A DNA stretch of 64,000 nucleotides, taken from contig NZ_CP041030.1 of assembly GCF_012224145.1 (NCBI RefSeq), forward strand, positions 1,116,001 to 1,180,000, read 5' to 3'. Source of the stretch: Francisella sp. LA112445 (GTDB lineage Bacteria; Pseudomonadota; Gammaproteobacteria; Francisellales; Francisellaceae). Shown piece after piece: positions 38,304-48,240 of the stretch. The notes under the pieces were generated by a model. The model searched no databases. It had not been told where the DNA came from and saw only the letters and a list, made by a program, of their open reading frames with translations. Position 1 is the stretch's first letter. The number at the start of each line of letters is the position of its first letter. The position numbers and the translations under genes were made by a program.

Positions 38304-39749
38304 TTAACCAACAGCACCTTCTAAACTTACTTCCATAAGTTTTTGTGCTTCAACGGCAAATTCAAGAGGAAGTTTTTTGAATACTTCTTTACAAAAACCA
38401 TTTACAATCATAGCAATAGCATCTTCTTCTGATAAGCCTCTTTGCTTACAGTAAAATAACTGATCATCAGAAATCTTTGAAGTTGTAGCTTCATGTTCTA
38501 TTTGCGATGAGTTGCTTTTGTTTTCAATATATGGATATGTATGAGCACCACATTTATTACCTATTAGTAATGAATCACATTGTGAGAAGTTTCTCGCATC
38601 AGATGCATTTGGAGATATTCTAACCAAACCTCTATATGCTTGAGACGCTCTACCTGCTGAAATCCCTTTAGAGATAATTGTACTTTTAGAGTTTTTACCA
38701 AGATGAATCATCTTAGTACCAGTATCTGCTTGCTGAGCATGTCTTGTCAGAGCTACTGAATAAAACTCTCCAATAGAGTTATCGCCACGTAAAACAACTG
38801 AAGGATATTTCCAAGTAATAGCTGAACCTGTTTCAACCTGTGTCCAAGAAATCTTAGAGTTCTTATGACAAACTCCTCTTTTTGTCACAAAGTTATAAAT
38901 ACCACCTTTGCCATCTTTATCACCTGGATACCAGTTTTGTACTGTAGAGTATTTGATCTCAGCACCATCTAGAGCAACTAGTTCTACCACTGCTGCATGT
39001 AGCTGATTTTCATCACGCATAGGTGCAGTACAACCTTCTAGATAACTAACATAACTACCTTCATCTGCTACGATAAGAGTTCTTTCAAACTGACCAGTAT
39101 TCATAGCATTAATTCTAAAGTATGTAGATAGCTCCATTGGACAAGTCACGCCCTTTGGAATATATACAAAGGAGCCATCACTAAATACAGCTGAGTTTAA
39201 TGCTGCAAAGAAGTTATCTCCTTGAGGAACTACTGATCCAAGATACTTTTTAACAAGATCCGGATACTTTTGTACAGCCTCTGATATTGGACAGAATATA
39301 ACTCCTGCTTCAGCAAGTTTTTCTTTAAAAGTTGTAACAACTGAAACTGAATCAAATACTGCATCAACAGCTATATTCTTAACCCCTGCTAGCATTTCTT
39401 GTTCATGTAAAGGAATACCTAACTTGTTATATGTATCAATAATTTCTGGATCAACTTCATCTAAACTTTTAGGATGATCTTTCATTGACTTTGGCGATGA
39501 ATAATAACTAATAGCTTGAAAATCAATTGGTGGATAGTTTAAATCTGCCCAACTAGGAGATTTCATTTCTAGCCATTTTTTATAAGCTTTCAAACGCCAT
39601 TCTAATAGAAACTCAGGCTCATTTTTTCTTGCAGATATTAAACGAATAACATCTTCGTTAAGTCCTGCTGCTATTGTTTCTTGTTCAATATTTGTTACAA
39701 AACCATGTTCATAGTCTTGTTCTATAATTTTATCTAAATTTTCACTCAT
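38304..39749 (-). CDS. sufB: Fe-S cluster assembly scaffold SufB
   Basis: 481 aa, the expected length. Signatures are [15 protein letters not shown] (about 69-83), [42 protein letters not shown] (about 240-253) and the C-terminal [24 protein letters not shown] (abbreviated), which carry cluster-ligand residues. It builds Fe-S clusters with SufC and SufD. Only 5 bases separate it from the upstream Rrf2 regulator gene, so the regulator and sufBCD form one operon. Confidence 0.97.
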   Translation of the reverse strand: MSENLDKIIEQDYEHGFVTNIEQETIAAGLNEDVIRLISARKNEPEFLLEWRLKAYKKWLEMKSPSWADLNYPPIDFQAISYYSSPKSMKDHPKSLDEVDPEIIDTYNKLGIPLHEQEMLAGVKNIAVDAVFDSVSVVTTFKEKLAEAGVIFCPISEAVQKYPDLVKKYLGSVVPQGDNFFAALNSAVFSDGSFVYIPKGVTCPMELSTYFRINAMNTGQFERTLIVADEGSYVSYLEGCTAPMRDENQLHAAVVELVALDGAEIKYSTVQNWYPGDKDGKGGIYNFVTKRGVCHKNSKISWTQVETGSAITWKYPSVVLRGDNSIGEFYSVALTRHAQQADTGTKMIHLGKNSKSTIISKGISAGRASQAYRGLVRISPNASDARNFSQCDSLLIGNKCGAHTYPYIENKSNSSQIEHEATTSKISDDQLFYCKQRGLSEEDAIAMIVNGFCKEVFKKLPLEFAVEAQKLMEVSLEGAVG

Positions 39750-39754
39750 TTTAC

Positions 39755-40165
39755 TTAGCTCTTGCCTTTATTGTTGACAATATCATAAATTGATGTACTT
39801 GAAAGTATCTTTAATAGCTGGCTATTTAGAACTTTCCAGTAACTACTAACTGTACAACTTTTTAAGCTGCATTGTTTGTGGATATCACAACACTCTGTAA
39901 GGTTAACATCTTTTTCAATAGCTTCAACTATATCTAAAACTGTAATCTCACGAGAATCTCTAACTAATATATATCCACCTTCAATACCGCGCTTTGAAGC
40001 TACTATTTCAGCAATCGAAAGTTGATTAAGCAACTTTCTTACCGTAGGGATATTTAACCCCGTAACTTCAGCAACTTTTGCAGCACTATAAGGAGCAGAA
40101 TTGTTTTTTGCTATTGTTACTACAACTAATAATCCGTAGTCAAGTAATTTACTTATCCTAAGCAT
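39755..40165 (-). CDS. Rrf2-family regulator of the suf operon (SufR/IscR-like)
   Basis: 136 aa from the ATG at 40165. Ten upstream in-frame codons are excluded because the family begins [13 protein letters not shown] and the -10 box lies within them. A winged helix (2-65) is followed by cysteines C92, C93, C99 and C104, suited to an Fe-S cluster. It is first in the operon before sufB, as in the 'SUF system Fe-S cluster assembly regulator' family, and should repress the operon when clusters are plentiful. A palindrome in its promoter supports autoregulation. Confidence 0.9.
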   Translation of the reverse strand: MLRISKLLDYGLLVVVTIAKNNSAPYSAAKVAEVTGLNIPTVRKLLNQLSIAEIVASKRGIEGGYILVRDSREITVLDIVEAIEKDVNLTECCDIHKQCSLKSCTVSSYWKVLNSQLLKILSSTSIYDIVNNKGKS

Positions 40166-40174
40166 GATTACATA

Positions 40175-40205
40175 ATTATACCAATTTAGTATCATTTTGG
40201 TACAA
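40175..40205 (-). promoter_or_regulatory. suf operon promoter with inverted-repeat operator
   Basis: Read on the minus strand, TTGTAC (40205-40200) and TATAAT (40180-40175) form a sigma-70-like promoter with a longish 19-bp spacer. The inverted repeat TACCAA/TTGGTA (40197-40202 and 40179-40184) fills the space between the boxes and touches both. The length, about 24 bp, suits an Rrf2 dimer. Binding by the adjacent regulator is inferred. Confidence 0.6.
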
Positions 40206-40313
40206 TAATAGTCTTAAAAGAGCTGAATGTAAATAAAAAATTGATTATTTTAATGCCTTAGATTAGTATGCTAGACTAATAGACTATCAATTTTGGTATT
40301 ATAACAAGTAATT

Positions 40314-41687
40314 ATGAGAATTGCTATTTTAGGTGCTGGTCAATTAGGGATATATTTGACTCAGAGACTTAGCTTAGATCACCAAGTTTCAATTATCGAT
40401 TTAGATGAAGAAAAACTTGGATTTATATCCTCTGCTTTTGATGTCCAAACTATTGTTGGTGACGTTACAAAGCCAAACATCATGATGGAAGCAAACTTCA
40501 AAGATACAGATATGATCATAGCTGTGACATCTGATGACACTACAAATATTGCTGTATGTGACATGGCATACAAACTTTATAAAACTCCATACAAAATAGC
40601 TCGAATTAGAGATACTGAATATAACCGATTCCCTAAACTACTAAATAATATTGATCTAGTTATAAAATCATTTTTCGAAGCTACTAAACGACTAGAGCAG
40701 CTTATATTTTTACCAGGGGCTTTCTTTATCTCAAGTTTTTTTGATAAAAGAGTTCAAGTAATTGGTGTTGAGGTTTCTGATGATTCACCACTAGTTGGTT
40801 TTTCTATCAAAGACATACATCTTGGTCTAGGTGATATTAAAGTTGATATTATTTCTGTATATAGAGGTAATCAAAAGCTAGATATAGATGATATTGAAAC
40901 TCTTGTAAAACCTGGTGATAGAGTTATGTATTTATCAGAAAAAGCATATTCATCTCAGATTTTATCAATATTTCAGCCCAAGAAAGCTAATGTCAGAAAA
41001 ATATTTATTGCAGGGATCAACCACGCAAGTATTACTCTAGCAAAATCTCTAGAGACCAAAGGATATATCATAAAAATGATAGATCCTAGTGCGAAAAAGT
41101 GTGAATTTGCCTTAAATGAGCTTTCAAAGTCGACTATTTTGCACTACAACCCTGTAAACAATAATCTATTGATTGCTGAAGGAATTGATGAAGCAGATAT
41201 GTTTTTTGCTCTAACTAATTCAGATGAAATTAATATAATGTCATCAATTCTTGCAAAAAAACTAGGTGCTAAAAAAACCATAGCAACTGTTAATAGTGCT
41301 GAATACTATGATATAACTCGTGACTTAAAACTTATTGATATATCTATTTCTCCTCATAATTTCTCTTATACCACAATTAAGGCATTTCTAACTCAGGTAG
41401 ATATGTTAAAAATGTATGAGGTAGAGGATAGTGAAGAAATGTTTATTGAAATAAAGGTACATGGTCAAGAAAATATGTCTACCGTGATAGGCAAGAATAT
41501 TTCTGAACTAAAACTTCCTAAAGGTATAAGAATACTTTCGATAATGAAAAATGATAATACACCATTATTCTTTGCTGATGATTTATTAATTGAAGATGGT
41601 GATAGACTTATAGTTAAAGTAGACAATAGAAATGCTCTAGAGATTCTTGAAAAACTTTTTCAAGTAATGCCTCTATATATAGCTTAA
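40314..41687 (+). CDS. trkA: Trk potassium uptake regulatory protein TrkA
   Basis: 457 aa with the duplicated RCK plan. The first Rossmann domain has GAGQLGIYL (7-15) and a TrkA-C domain (about 140-225). The second has AGINHASITLAKSL (about 230-245) and a further TrkA-C ending DRLIVKVDNR. It binds NAD(H) on the cytoplasmic side and gates the TrkH/TrkG potassium channel; no trkH is in the window. It is divergent from the suf operon across about 150 bases. Confidence 0.94.
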   Translation: MRIAILGAGQLGIYLTQRLSLDHQVSIIDLDEEKLGFISSAFDVQTIVGDVTKPNIMMEANFKDTDMIIAVTSDDTTNIAVCDMAYKLYKTPYKIARIRDTEYNRFPKLLNNIDLVIKSFFEATKRLEQLIFLPGAFFISSFFDKRVQVIGVEVSDDSPLVGFSIKDIHLGLGDIKVDIISVYRGNQKLDIDDIETLVKPGDRVMYLSEKAYSSQILSIFQPKKANVRKIFIAGINHASITLAKSLETKGYIIKMIDPSAKKCEFALNELSKSTILHYNPVNNNLLIAEGIDEADMFFALTNSDEINIMSSILAKKLGAKKTIATVNSAEYYDITRDLKLIDISISPHNFSYTTIKAFLTQVDMLKMYEVEDSEEMFIEIKVHGQENMSTVIGKNISELKLPKGIRILSIMKNDNTPLFFADDLLIEDGDRLIVKVDNRNALEILEKLFQVMPLYIA

Positions 41688-41761
41688 ACAATTGCTAAAT
41701 TATACGTGCTTGAGTATTATGTTTTAATATGCATTATTTCATAATAACTAGTTGGTAATCC

Positions 41762-43174
41762 ATGACAGCAAATGTATCTGGAAAAGAAAAAATTGGCTTA
41801 ATATTATTAATATTATTAATGACAGGAGCTATTGATAATATTAGAAACCTACCCTCAACAGCTACTTCAGGAACTTATATATTCTTTTTCTTTGCTATAG
41901 CCGTAGTATTATTTCTAGCACCTGTTGCATTAGTTTCTGCAGAAATGACCGCAACATATACAGAGAAAGGTGAAGAAGGAGTATATGGTTGGGTTAAGAA
42001 AGCTTTTGGACCAAATGTTGGAATGTTAGCAATATGGTTTCAATGGGTAAATACTTTGATATGGTTTCCAAGTATCTTGACTTTCCTTGCGGGAACTATT
42101 GCTTATTTATTTAATCCAGATCTAGCTCAAAATATAAAGTTTACTGTAGTTTTTATAACAGTTGTTTTCTGGTCACTAACTATACTAAACCTCAAAGGAT
42201 TAAGAGTATCTGCTGTTTTTGCTAGTATTTGTACTTTCTTAGGTATGGTTATCCCAATGTTATTGATGGTTATATTTGCTTTAATTTGGTTATTAAACAA
42301 TTATTCTCTTAATATACATTTTCACTTAAATAACCTTATACCAGATTTCACCACAACAGACTCTTGGATGGGTCTAACAGCTATTATCGCTTCTTTTTTA
42401 GGACTTGAGCTAGCAACAGTACATATTAGAAAAGTTATAAATCCTAAAAAGACATTCCCCCTAGCTTTACTAATAGCTGTTATTTTTATAGTTTTTACTA
42501 TGGTTTTAGGAGCACTAGCTGTAGCTATTATATTCCCTAAAGATCAGATAGATGTTGTACATGGCACAATCAAAACATTTCAAATTTACCTAGAAAGCTT
42601 AGATATTCCTGTATTTTTCTACTATATATTAGGTCTAATGGTGGTTGTAGGATCTGTAGGATCAATGATTAATTGGATGATTTCTCCAGCTAGAGGTTTG
42701 CTACAAGCTGCTGATGATAATTTTTTACCGCGTTTTTTAGATAAAACAAACAAGCACGATGTACCTGGAGGGATCCTAATCCTTCAAGCTATTATCATGA
42801 CAATAATATGTGCCCTTTTAGAGTTAGTTCCATCAGTTCAAGCTTATTATTGGTTATTGACTGCGCTTAGCACACAGATATATTCTTTGATGTATCTAAT
42901 GATGTTTTTTGCGGCTTTAAAACTCAAGTTAACAAATAAAGATGCTAATAGAAACACAGATGATTTTAATATTCCTTTTGGCAAAGTCGGAATGTCTATT
43001 GCATGTCTTTTAGGTATATTAGGGACTGTAATATGTGTATTTATTGGCTTTATACCACCTGATAATATGTATGATAACCCTATGGACTTTGTAAAAACAC
43101 TTTCGGTGTGTTTTGTACTTTCTATTATTCCTGTAGTTCTATTTATGATATACAGAAAAATCAAACTAAAATAA
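41762..43174 (+). CDS. APC-family amino acid antiporter, GadC-like
   Basis: 470 aa with about 12 membrane segments. The start IGLILLILLMTGAIDNIRNLPSTA-like region and GEEGVYGWVKKAFGP match the glutamate:GABA antiporter branch of the APC family. ELATVHIRKVINPKKTFP in the middle is a typical APC loop. Francisella GadC imports glutamate during oxidative stress, but which member this is cannot be settled here. The LysO-like gene follows 17 bases later, so both amino acid transporters may be expressed together. Confidence 0.85.
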   Translation: MTANVSGKEKIGLILLILLMTGAIDNIRNLPSTATSGTYIFFFFAIAVVLFLAPVALVSAEMTATYTEKGEEGVYGWVKKAFGPNVGMLAIWFQWVNTLIWFPSILTFLAGTIAYLFNPDLAQNIKFTVVFITVVFWSLTILNLKGLRVSAVFASICTFLGMVIPMLLMVIFALIWLLNNYSLNIHFHLNNLIPDFTTTDSWMGLTAIIASFLGLELATVHIRKVINPKKTFPLALLIAVIFIVFTMVLGALAVAIIFPKDQIDVVHGTIKTFQIYLESLDIPVFFYYILGLMVVVGSVGSMINWMISPARGLLQAADDNFLPRFLDKTNKHDVPGGILILQAIIMTIICALLELVPSVQAYYWLLTALSTQIYSLMYLMMFFAALKLKLTNKDANRNTDDFNIPFGKVGMSIACLLGILGTVICVFIGFIPPDNMYDNPMDFVKTLSVCFVLSIIPVVLFMIYRKIKLK

Positions 43175-43191
43175 TCTATAGATAAAAATAA

Positions 43192-44118
43192 ATGCTCGAA
43201 TCTTTATTACTTTTTGTCACATTAATTATTGGCTATTACTTATTTAACTTTAAGCCAGCTAAAAAAACTATTAGATATATAGATTTATCTTTAAATTTCA
43301 TTGTTATCTCAATAATTTTCTTACTTGGTTATAATTTTAGTATTTTCACTAATACAAATAGTATTGTTTTAGAAATTATTGGTATAAGTTTTGGCTATAG
43401 TATAGTCATTTTAATAGCAAACATCTCTGGTGTTTCTCTATACTGCTATTATAATAAACATATAAAAACCAACTTTATAACAACTCCCCAAAAGAATATT
43501 AAAAGTAATATACTTTGGAATATTTTTAAAGCTAGTAAATACCTAATCTATTTGGTTCTAGGATATATAATTGGTGAAATAGTAAATATTGATATAACAA
43601 AATTTATCGATAATATCGTATTTGTAATGCTCTTAGGTCTAATGCTTATTATTGGTATTTTATTAAAGTTAGAAAAAATACCTTTAGAAGATATCTTTAA
43701 GAATAAGACAGCCTTAATTATTGTAACTATAGTCATTTTAACATCTATAGCATCAGCACTAATTATTAGTCTCATTACAGGCATATCTATTAAGCAAAGT
43801 ATTATGATCTGCTCTGGATTAGGATGGTACTCATTATCAGTAGTTCTTAATACTAATTTCCTTGGTGAATATTACGGTATGATAACTTTTATGATAGATT
43901 TCTTGCGTGAAATATTTGTCATAACACTTATTCCATTACTTAGGAGAATATTATCTGTAGAATTAGTTGGATATGCTGCAAATACAGCTATGGACTTTTG
44001 CTTACCAGTTATCAAAGATAATTATGGTACAAAAGTAGTACCACTAGCGATATCAATAGGACTAATATTTACTATCCTAACACCGATTTTATTAATATTA
44101 GAAAGTATAGTACTCTAG
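43192..44118 (+). CDS. LysO-like lysine exporter (DUF340 family)
   Basis: 308 aa with about 8-9 membrane segments. The C-terminal half contains GLGWYSLSVVLNT and MITFMIDFLREIFVITLIPLL, typical of the LysO (YbjE) family, which exports lysine and toxic analogues. It is downstream of the GadC-like gene, so the pair may balance amino acid pools. Convergent infA ends 15 bases beyond. Confidence 0.8.
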   Translation: MLESLLLFVTLIIGYYLFNFKPAKKTIRYIDLSLNFIVISIIFLLGYNFSIFTNTNSIVLEIIGISFGYSIVILIANISGVSLYCYYNKHIKTNFITTPQKNIKSNILWNIFKASKYLIYLVLGYIIGEIVNIDITKFIDNIVFVMLLGLMLIIGILLKLEKIPLEDIFKNKTALIIVTIVILTSIASALIISLITGISIKQSIMICSGLGWYSLSVVLNTNFLGEYYGMITFMIDFLREIFVITLIPLLRRILSVELVGYAANTAMDFCLPVIKDNYGTKVVPLAISIGLIFTILTPILLILESIVL

Positions 44119-44133
44119 ATAAAGAGATTGGGA

Positions 44134-44352
44134 TTATTTGCTACGGAATTTGATACGCCCTTTAGTTAGGTCGTATGGAGTAATTTCAACAACTACCTTA
44201 TCACCTGTTAAAATACGGATATAGTTTTTTCTCATTTTACCTGATATATGAGCAGTCACAACGTGACCATTCTCAAGTTCAACTCTAAACATTGTGTTTG
44301 GAAGAGCTTCTAATACAACTCCTTCCATTTCGATACAATCTTCTTTTGCCAT
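44134..44352 (-). CDS. infA: Translation initiation factor IF-1
   Basis: 72 aa, exactly the usual size, with the S1/OB fold sequence [39 protein letters not shown] and ending KGRIKFRSK. It binds the ribosomal A site during initiation. It stands alone, with its own promoter expected in the 149-base gap upstream. Confidence 0.98.
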   Translation of the reverse strand: MAKEDCIEMEGVVLEALPNTMFRVELENGHVVTAHISGKMRKNYIRILTGDKVVVEITPYDLTKGRIKFRSK

Positions 44353-44501
44353 ATTGGCCTCTTCTCCAGTTTGTTAAATTTTTAGTTAATATACGTTTAG
44401 ACAAAACAATAAGCCTATATTTTAAAAGAATTTAAATTAAAATACAAATCTTTTAAAAATAAAGGTTATACTAAATTAAAAAGCTTATTAATAATAGTAG
44501 A

Positions 44502-45341
44502 ATGGATCAACAAGTATTTTTTGAGATAGCTATTTTTGTCATCGCCATAATAGGTGGAAGTATTGGATCTGTAATCGGTTTAGGTGGTGCTCTTATTATA
44601 ACTCCCCTACTCTCAACTGTCTTGGGGGTTTCTATCCATCATGCTATAGGCGCATCTTTAGTTGCTATAATCTGTACATCTACCGCAACATCTATAGTTT
44701 CACTAAAATCTCATGGCTATACTAAAGAAAAATTAGGATTATTCTTGGCATTAGCAACAGCAATAGGTTCTATCTTTGGTGCTAAGATTGCTATTATGCT
44801 TCAATCTAAATCTCTATTTATAATCTTTGGTGGGATATTAATACTTGTAGCCATATTAAGTTTTTTAAAGAAAGAGCCCTCTATATCTGAGGAGAATGAA
44901 AAAATATCTAAGATGGCTGTTAAATTACAACTTAATGATAGTATTAATATAGATGGTGTAGAAGAAAAATATAATGTCCAAAGACCCCTTTTAGGTTTTT
45001 TAGGTATGTCTGGAGCTGGATTTATTGGTGGCCTACTCGGTATTGGTGCAGGTGCTTTTAAAGTTATCGCTATGGATAATATTATGAGAATCCCATTTAA
45101 AGTTAGTGCTTCTACAAGTAATTTTATAATGGGAGTTACTGCTTTTGCTGCTACTTCGACTTATTATTTTGCTGGTTATATAGATAGTTTAATAACTTTA
45201 CCAGTGGCTTTAGGTACGTTATTAGGCTCTATGATTGGTTCAAAATTAATGCCTCATATTCCAACAAAAGCTCTTAGAATAACATTCTTTGTTGTAATTA
45301 TCTTAGCTGCAATACAGATGTTAGCTAAAGGCTTATTCTAA
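44502..45341 (+). CDS. TauE/SafE family sulfite or organosulfur exporter
   Basis: 279 aa with about eight membrane segments in two repeats: GGSIGSVIGLGGALIITPLLS (about 18-38) and a second GFIGGLLGIGAGAFKVIAM (about 172-190), the hallmark TauE glycine motifs. The ~40-residue loop between them is hydrophilic. The family exports sulfite, sulfoacetate or related anions; the substrate here is unknown. Confidence 0.87.
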   Translation: MDQQVFFEIAIFVIAIIGGSIGSVIGLGGALIITPLLSTVLGVSIHHAIGASLVAIICTSTATSIVSLKSHGYTKEKLGLFLALATAIGSIFGAKIAIMLQSKSLFIIFGGILILVAILSFLKKEPSISEENEKISKMAVKLQLNDSINIDGVEEKYNVQRPLLGFLGMSGAGFIGGLLGIGAGAFKVIAMDNIMRIPFKVSASTSNFIMGVTAFAATSTYYFAGYIDSLITLPVALGTLLGSMIGSKLMPHIPTKALRITFFVVIILAAIQMLAKGLF

Positions 45342-45425
45342 TTATTATTTAAAACACCCTCTTTTTCATCGCTAAAAATGTTAGAATTTCTAATTAATAA
45401 ATAATTTTAACTATCTAAATTTATA

Positions 45426-46214
45426 ATGATTAAAGTAACAAGTTTTAATGCTAATGGTATTCGTGCGGCTACACGCAAAGGTTTTTGGGAATGGTTTGAA
45501 TCACAAGATATAGATTTTTTATGTATCCAAGAGACAAAAGCACAGTTTCATCAACTTGAAGGAGATAATCAATATTTCCCCGAAGGCTATCATTGCTACT
45601 TTAAAGATGCTGTCAAAAAAGGCTATAGTGGTACTGCTATTTATGCCAAGAAAAAGCCTCTAAAAGTTATCAAAGAGCTTGGGCTTGATTGGGCAGATGA
45701 TGAAGGTCGCTATATACAGTTAGATTATGAAAACTTTAGTATTGCTAGTTTATATTTGCCAAGTGGTTCTAGCGGCGATGTACGTCAAGAATATAAAATG
45801 CAGTTTCTTGAGAAATACAAAGAGATACTAAAAGAACAAGTTGAATCTGGTAGAGATTTTATAGTTTGTGGCGATTTTAATATCGTGCATAAAGAGATTG
45901 ATATCAAAAATTGGAAATCTAACTATGGTAAAACATCTGGGGTATTACCAGAAGAGCAAGCTTGGTTAGATCATATATTTGATGATTTAGGTTGGGTTGA
46001 TACATTTAGAGTTATTAACCAAGAGCCTGATTACTATACTTGGTGGTCAAATCGTGGTCAAGCTAGAGCAAAGAATGTCGGCTGGAGAATTGACTATCAT
46101 ATTTCAACACCTGCTTTAAAAGATAAAGTAGTACCCAAATCTGATTATATCTACAAAGAAAACTGGTTTTCAGATCATGCGCCTTTGACTATTAGTTATG
46201 ATTATGAGGTTTAG
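45426..46214 (+). CDS. xthA: Exodeoxyribonuclease III (AP endonuclease)
   Basis: 262 aa. EEP-fold motifs are TSFNANGIRAA (5-15), CIQETKAQ (metal-binding E, about 33-40), SLYLPSG, CGDFNIVHKEID, DTFR and a catalytic SDHAPLTI near the end. It cleaves at abasic sites and trims 3' blocks in base excision repair. The SDR gene follows 20 bases later. Two more genes after it keep the same strand and close spacing. Confidence 0.95.
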   Translation: MIKVTSFNANGIRAATRKGFWEWFESQDIDFLCIQETKAQFHQLEGDNQYFPEGYHCYFKDAVKKGYSGTAIYAKKKPLKVIKELGLDWADDEGRYIQLDYENFSIASLYLPSGSSGDVRQEYKMQFLEKYKEILKEQVESGRDFIVCGDFNIVHKEIDIKNWKSNYGKTSGVLPEEQAWLDHIFDDLGWVDTFRVINQEPDYYTWWSNRGQARAKNVGWRIDYHISTPALKDKVVPKSDYIYKENWFSDHAPLTISYDYEV

Positions 46215-46234
46215 TTTTAAAAAAGGTATTCAAT

Positions 46235-46942
46235 ATGAATTATAGGGTTGTTTTAATTACAGGTGCAACAAAAGGGATTGGATTAGCTACAAGCTTATAT
46301 CTAAAAGAACAGGGATGGAAAGTAATTGGAATAGCAAGATCTTATGTTGAAAGCTTTCCTGGAGAATTATTCCTATGTGATTTAGCTAATGAAAAACAAA
46401 CCGCATCAACACTTATTCAAATAAATGCAATTCATGGATGTCCAAACGCTATTATTAACAATGTTGGTATTGCAATTCCAGAAGCATTAGAAAAAGTTTC
46501 TATTTCTGCACTAAATGAAGTTTATAACTTAAATGTCAGAAGTGCTGTTCAAGTAACACAATTTTTTATTGAGAAAATGAAATCAAAAAAACATTGCAAA
46601 ATAGTTAATATTGCAAGTAGAGCTATTTTTGGCGTTAAGAATCGTACCAGTTACTCTGCTGCAAAATCAGCTTTAGTTGGATGTACTAAAACATGGGCTC
46701 TTGAGCTTGCTAAGTATGGGATATGTGTAAATGCTATAGCACCAGGCCCTGTAGATACTGAACTATTTAGAAAAACAAGACCTATTGGTAGCAAAGAAGA
46801 AAAAGAAGTCTTAGAGTCTATTCCTATGAATCGTATAGGTAAACCTAAAGAAATAGCTGCAACAATAGCTTTCCTCCTATCAAAAGAAGCATCCTTTATA
46901 ACTGGACAAGTTATTTGTGTTGATGGTGGTGGAAGCTTATAG
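46235..46942 (+). CDS. Short-chain dehydrogenase/reductase (FabG-like)
   Basis: 235 aa. It has the cofactor motif TGATKGIGLATSLY (8-21), NNVGIAIPE (NNAG-type) and the catalytic YSAAKSALVG (Tyr-Lys) with Ser in NIASRA. The C-terminal ITGQVICVDGGGSL is standard. It is an NAD(P)-dependent oxidoreductase of unknown substrate. It is the first gene of a close set with a P-loop kinase and an exported 2H phosphoesterase. FabG itself would sit with other fab genes, so this is likely a different SDR. Confidence 0.87.
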   Translation: MNYRVVLITGATKGIGLATSLYLKEQGWKVIGIARSYVESFPGELFLCDLANEKQTASTLIQINAIHGCPNAIINNVGIAIPEALEKVSISALNEVYNLNVRSAVQVTQFFIEKMKSKKHCKIVNIASRAIFGVKNRTSYSAAKSALVGCTKTWALELAKYGICVNAIAPGPVDTELFRKTRPIGSKEEKEVLESIPMNRIGKPKEIAATIAFLLSKEASFITGQVICVDGGGSL

Positions 46943-46964
46943 CATTAAATAAAAAGGTTAATAT

Positions 46965-47468
46965 ATGCCAAATGCTTATATATTCTCAGGTTTACCAGGA
47001 GTAGGCAAAACAACTTTAGCTAAGCAACTAGCAAAAGCTATACCTAATACTGCCTATTTTAGAATTGACACAATCGAATACTATCTTAAAAAAGAATATC
47101 CTCAAGAGCTAACTAAACAAGGATATGAAATAGCATTCTATCAAGCAAAAGAAAATCTTGAGCTTGGTAAAGGTGTGATTATAGACTGTTGTAATCCTGT
47201 TTTAGAATCTCGAGAATTATGGAATAAACTATCTGAAGTAAATTCCACTAAAGTAATAAATATTGAAGTTATATGTAGTGATAAACAAACTCATCAAGAT
47301 AGAGTAGAAGCTAGATATAAATCAGGTTCAAATAAATACCCTACTTGGCAAGACGTATTATGTAGAAATTATCAAGCTTGGGATCAATCTATAATTAAAA
47401 TTGATACAGCAAATTCTAGTATAGAAGACTCGTTTAAAATCTTAATAGATCAAATAAAGGAGTATTAA
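46965..47468 (+). CDS. P-loop kinase (AAA_33/zeta-like)
   Basis: 167 aa. Walker A GLPGVGKTT lies at 9-17, and an acidic segment VIIDCCNP is near 72-79. A lid-like RVEARYKSG follows near 120, with LCRNYQAWD. This is the pattern of small AAA_33 kinases, which include nucleoside, polynucleotide and chloramphenicol kinases. The substrate is unknown. It is 22 bases after the SDR gene and 4 before the 2H phosphoesterase gene. Confidence 0.8.
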   Translation: MPNAYIFSGLPGVGKTTLAKQLAKAIPNTAYFRIDTIEYYLKKEYPQELTKQGYEIAFYQAKENLELGKGVIIDCCNPVLESRELWNKLSEVNSTKVINIEVICSDKQTHQDRVEARYKSGSNKYPTWQDVLCRNYQAWDQSIIKIDTANSSIEDSFKILIDQIKEY

Positions 47469-47472
47469 TATA

Positions 47473-48192
47473 ATGAACAAAAGAATATTTTCTAAACTAT
47501 TACTAACTATATCTATAATACTTATAACTTGTAATGTATTTGCAGAAAATCTTAAGCAATATAATATTTATCTTATACTTTCTAATAAGGCAACTAAATA
47601 TGTTAGAAGTTTTGATAACTCTATAGAAAAAACAGATGTTCTCAAAAAATATAATACTAGGCCTTTTATTGAAAACCACCCTGTACATTTAACGCTTTAT
47701 TTAACAAGTTTTGATAAGAAAAATATTACAAATATAGAAAAACAACTAGTAAAAATTGCAAAAAACACATCTCCGTTTGATATTAAAACAGATAAGTTTA
47801 TCGCTGGTAAAAGTGGCTTTGTAATGTTAGATATTCAGAACTCGCCAAAGCTTCAAAAATTATCGAATAAAGTTGTAACTGATTTGTCTAAATATAGAAA
47901 TAAAGACTACCCTACTCCTAGTTGGGTAAAATATTATCCAACTAAACTAAAATCTTTCAAAGAATATGGCTCACCGAATACATTTAATCAGTTTAATCCT
48001 CATCTAAGTATATTAGCAGCTAATTTAGATAGTGATAAAGCTAGAGCTAGTTTTGAAAATGATTTTAACCAAATAATACAAGAGACCAAACTAAAACCAG
48101 AAAGCTTTAAAATAAAAGCTATAGGTTTTGGTGAAGTAGATAAATACGGCCAAGTAACTAAATCACTACATATTTATAGTTTAAAAGGTTAA
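47473..48192 (+). CDS. Exported 2H phosphoesterase-superfamily protein
   Basis: 239 aa. A signal peptide of about 24 residues (ITCNVFA) sends it to the periplasm. Two HxT/S motifs, HLT (72-74) and HLS (177-179), sit about 105 residues apart, as in the 2H superfamily of 2',3'-cyclic phosphodiesterases and LigT. GFGEVDKYGQVTKSLHIYSL ends the domain. Most 2H enzymes are cytoplasmic RNA-processing enzymes, so a secreted copy is unusual. It could act on periplasmic or host-derived cyclic phosphates; this is inference. Confidence 0.75.
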   Translation: MNKRIFSKLLLTISIILITCNVFAENLKQYNIYLILSNKATKYVRSFDNSIEKTDVLKKYNTRPFIENHPVHLTLYLTSFDKKNITNIEKQLVKIAKNTSPFDIKTDKFIAGKSGFVMLDIQNSPKLQKLSNKVVTDLSKYRNKDYPTPSWVKYYPTKLKSFKEYGSPNTFNQFNPHLSILAANLDSDKARASFENDFNQIIQETKLKPESFKIKAIGFGEVDKYGQVTKSLHIYSLKG

Positions 48193-48240
48193 AATTATAA
48201 AGTTTTTAATTTAATAGTGAAGTTATAGCAAAGGAATAAA

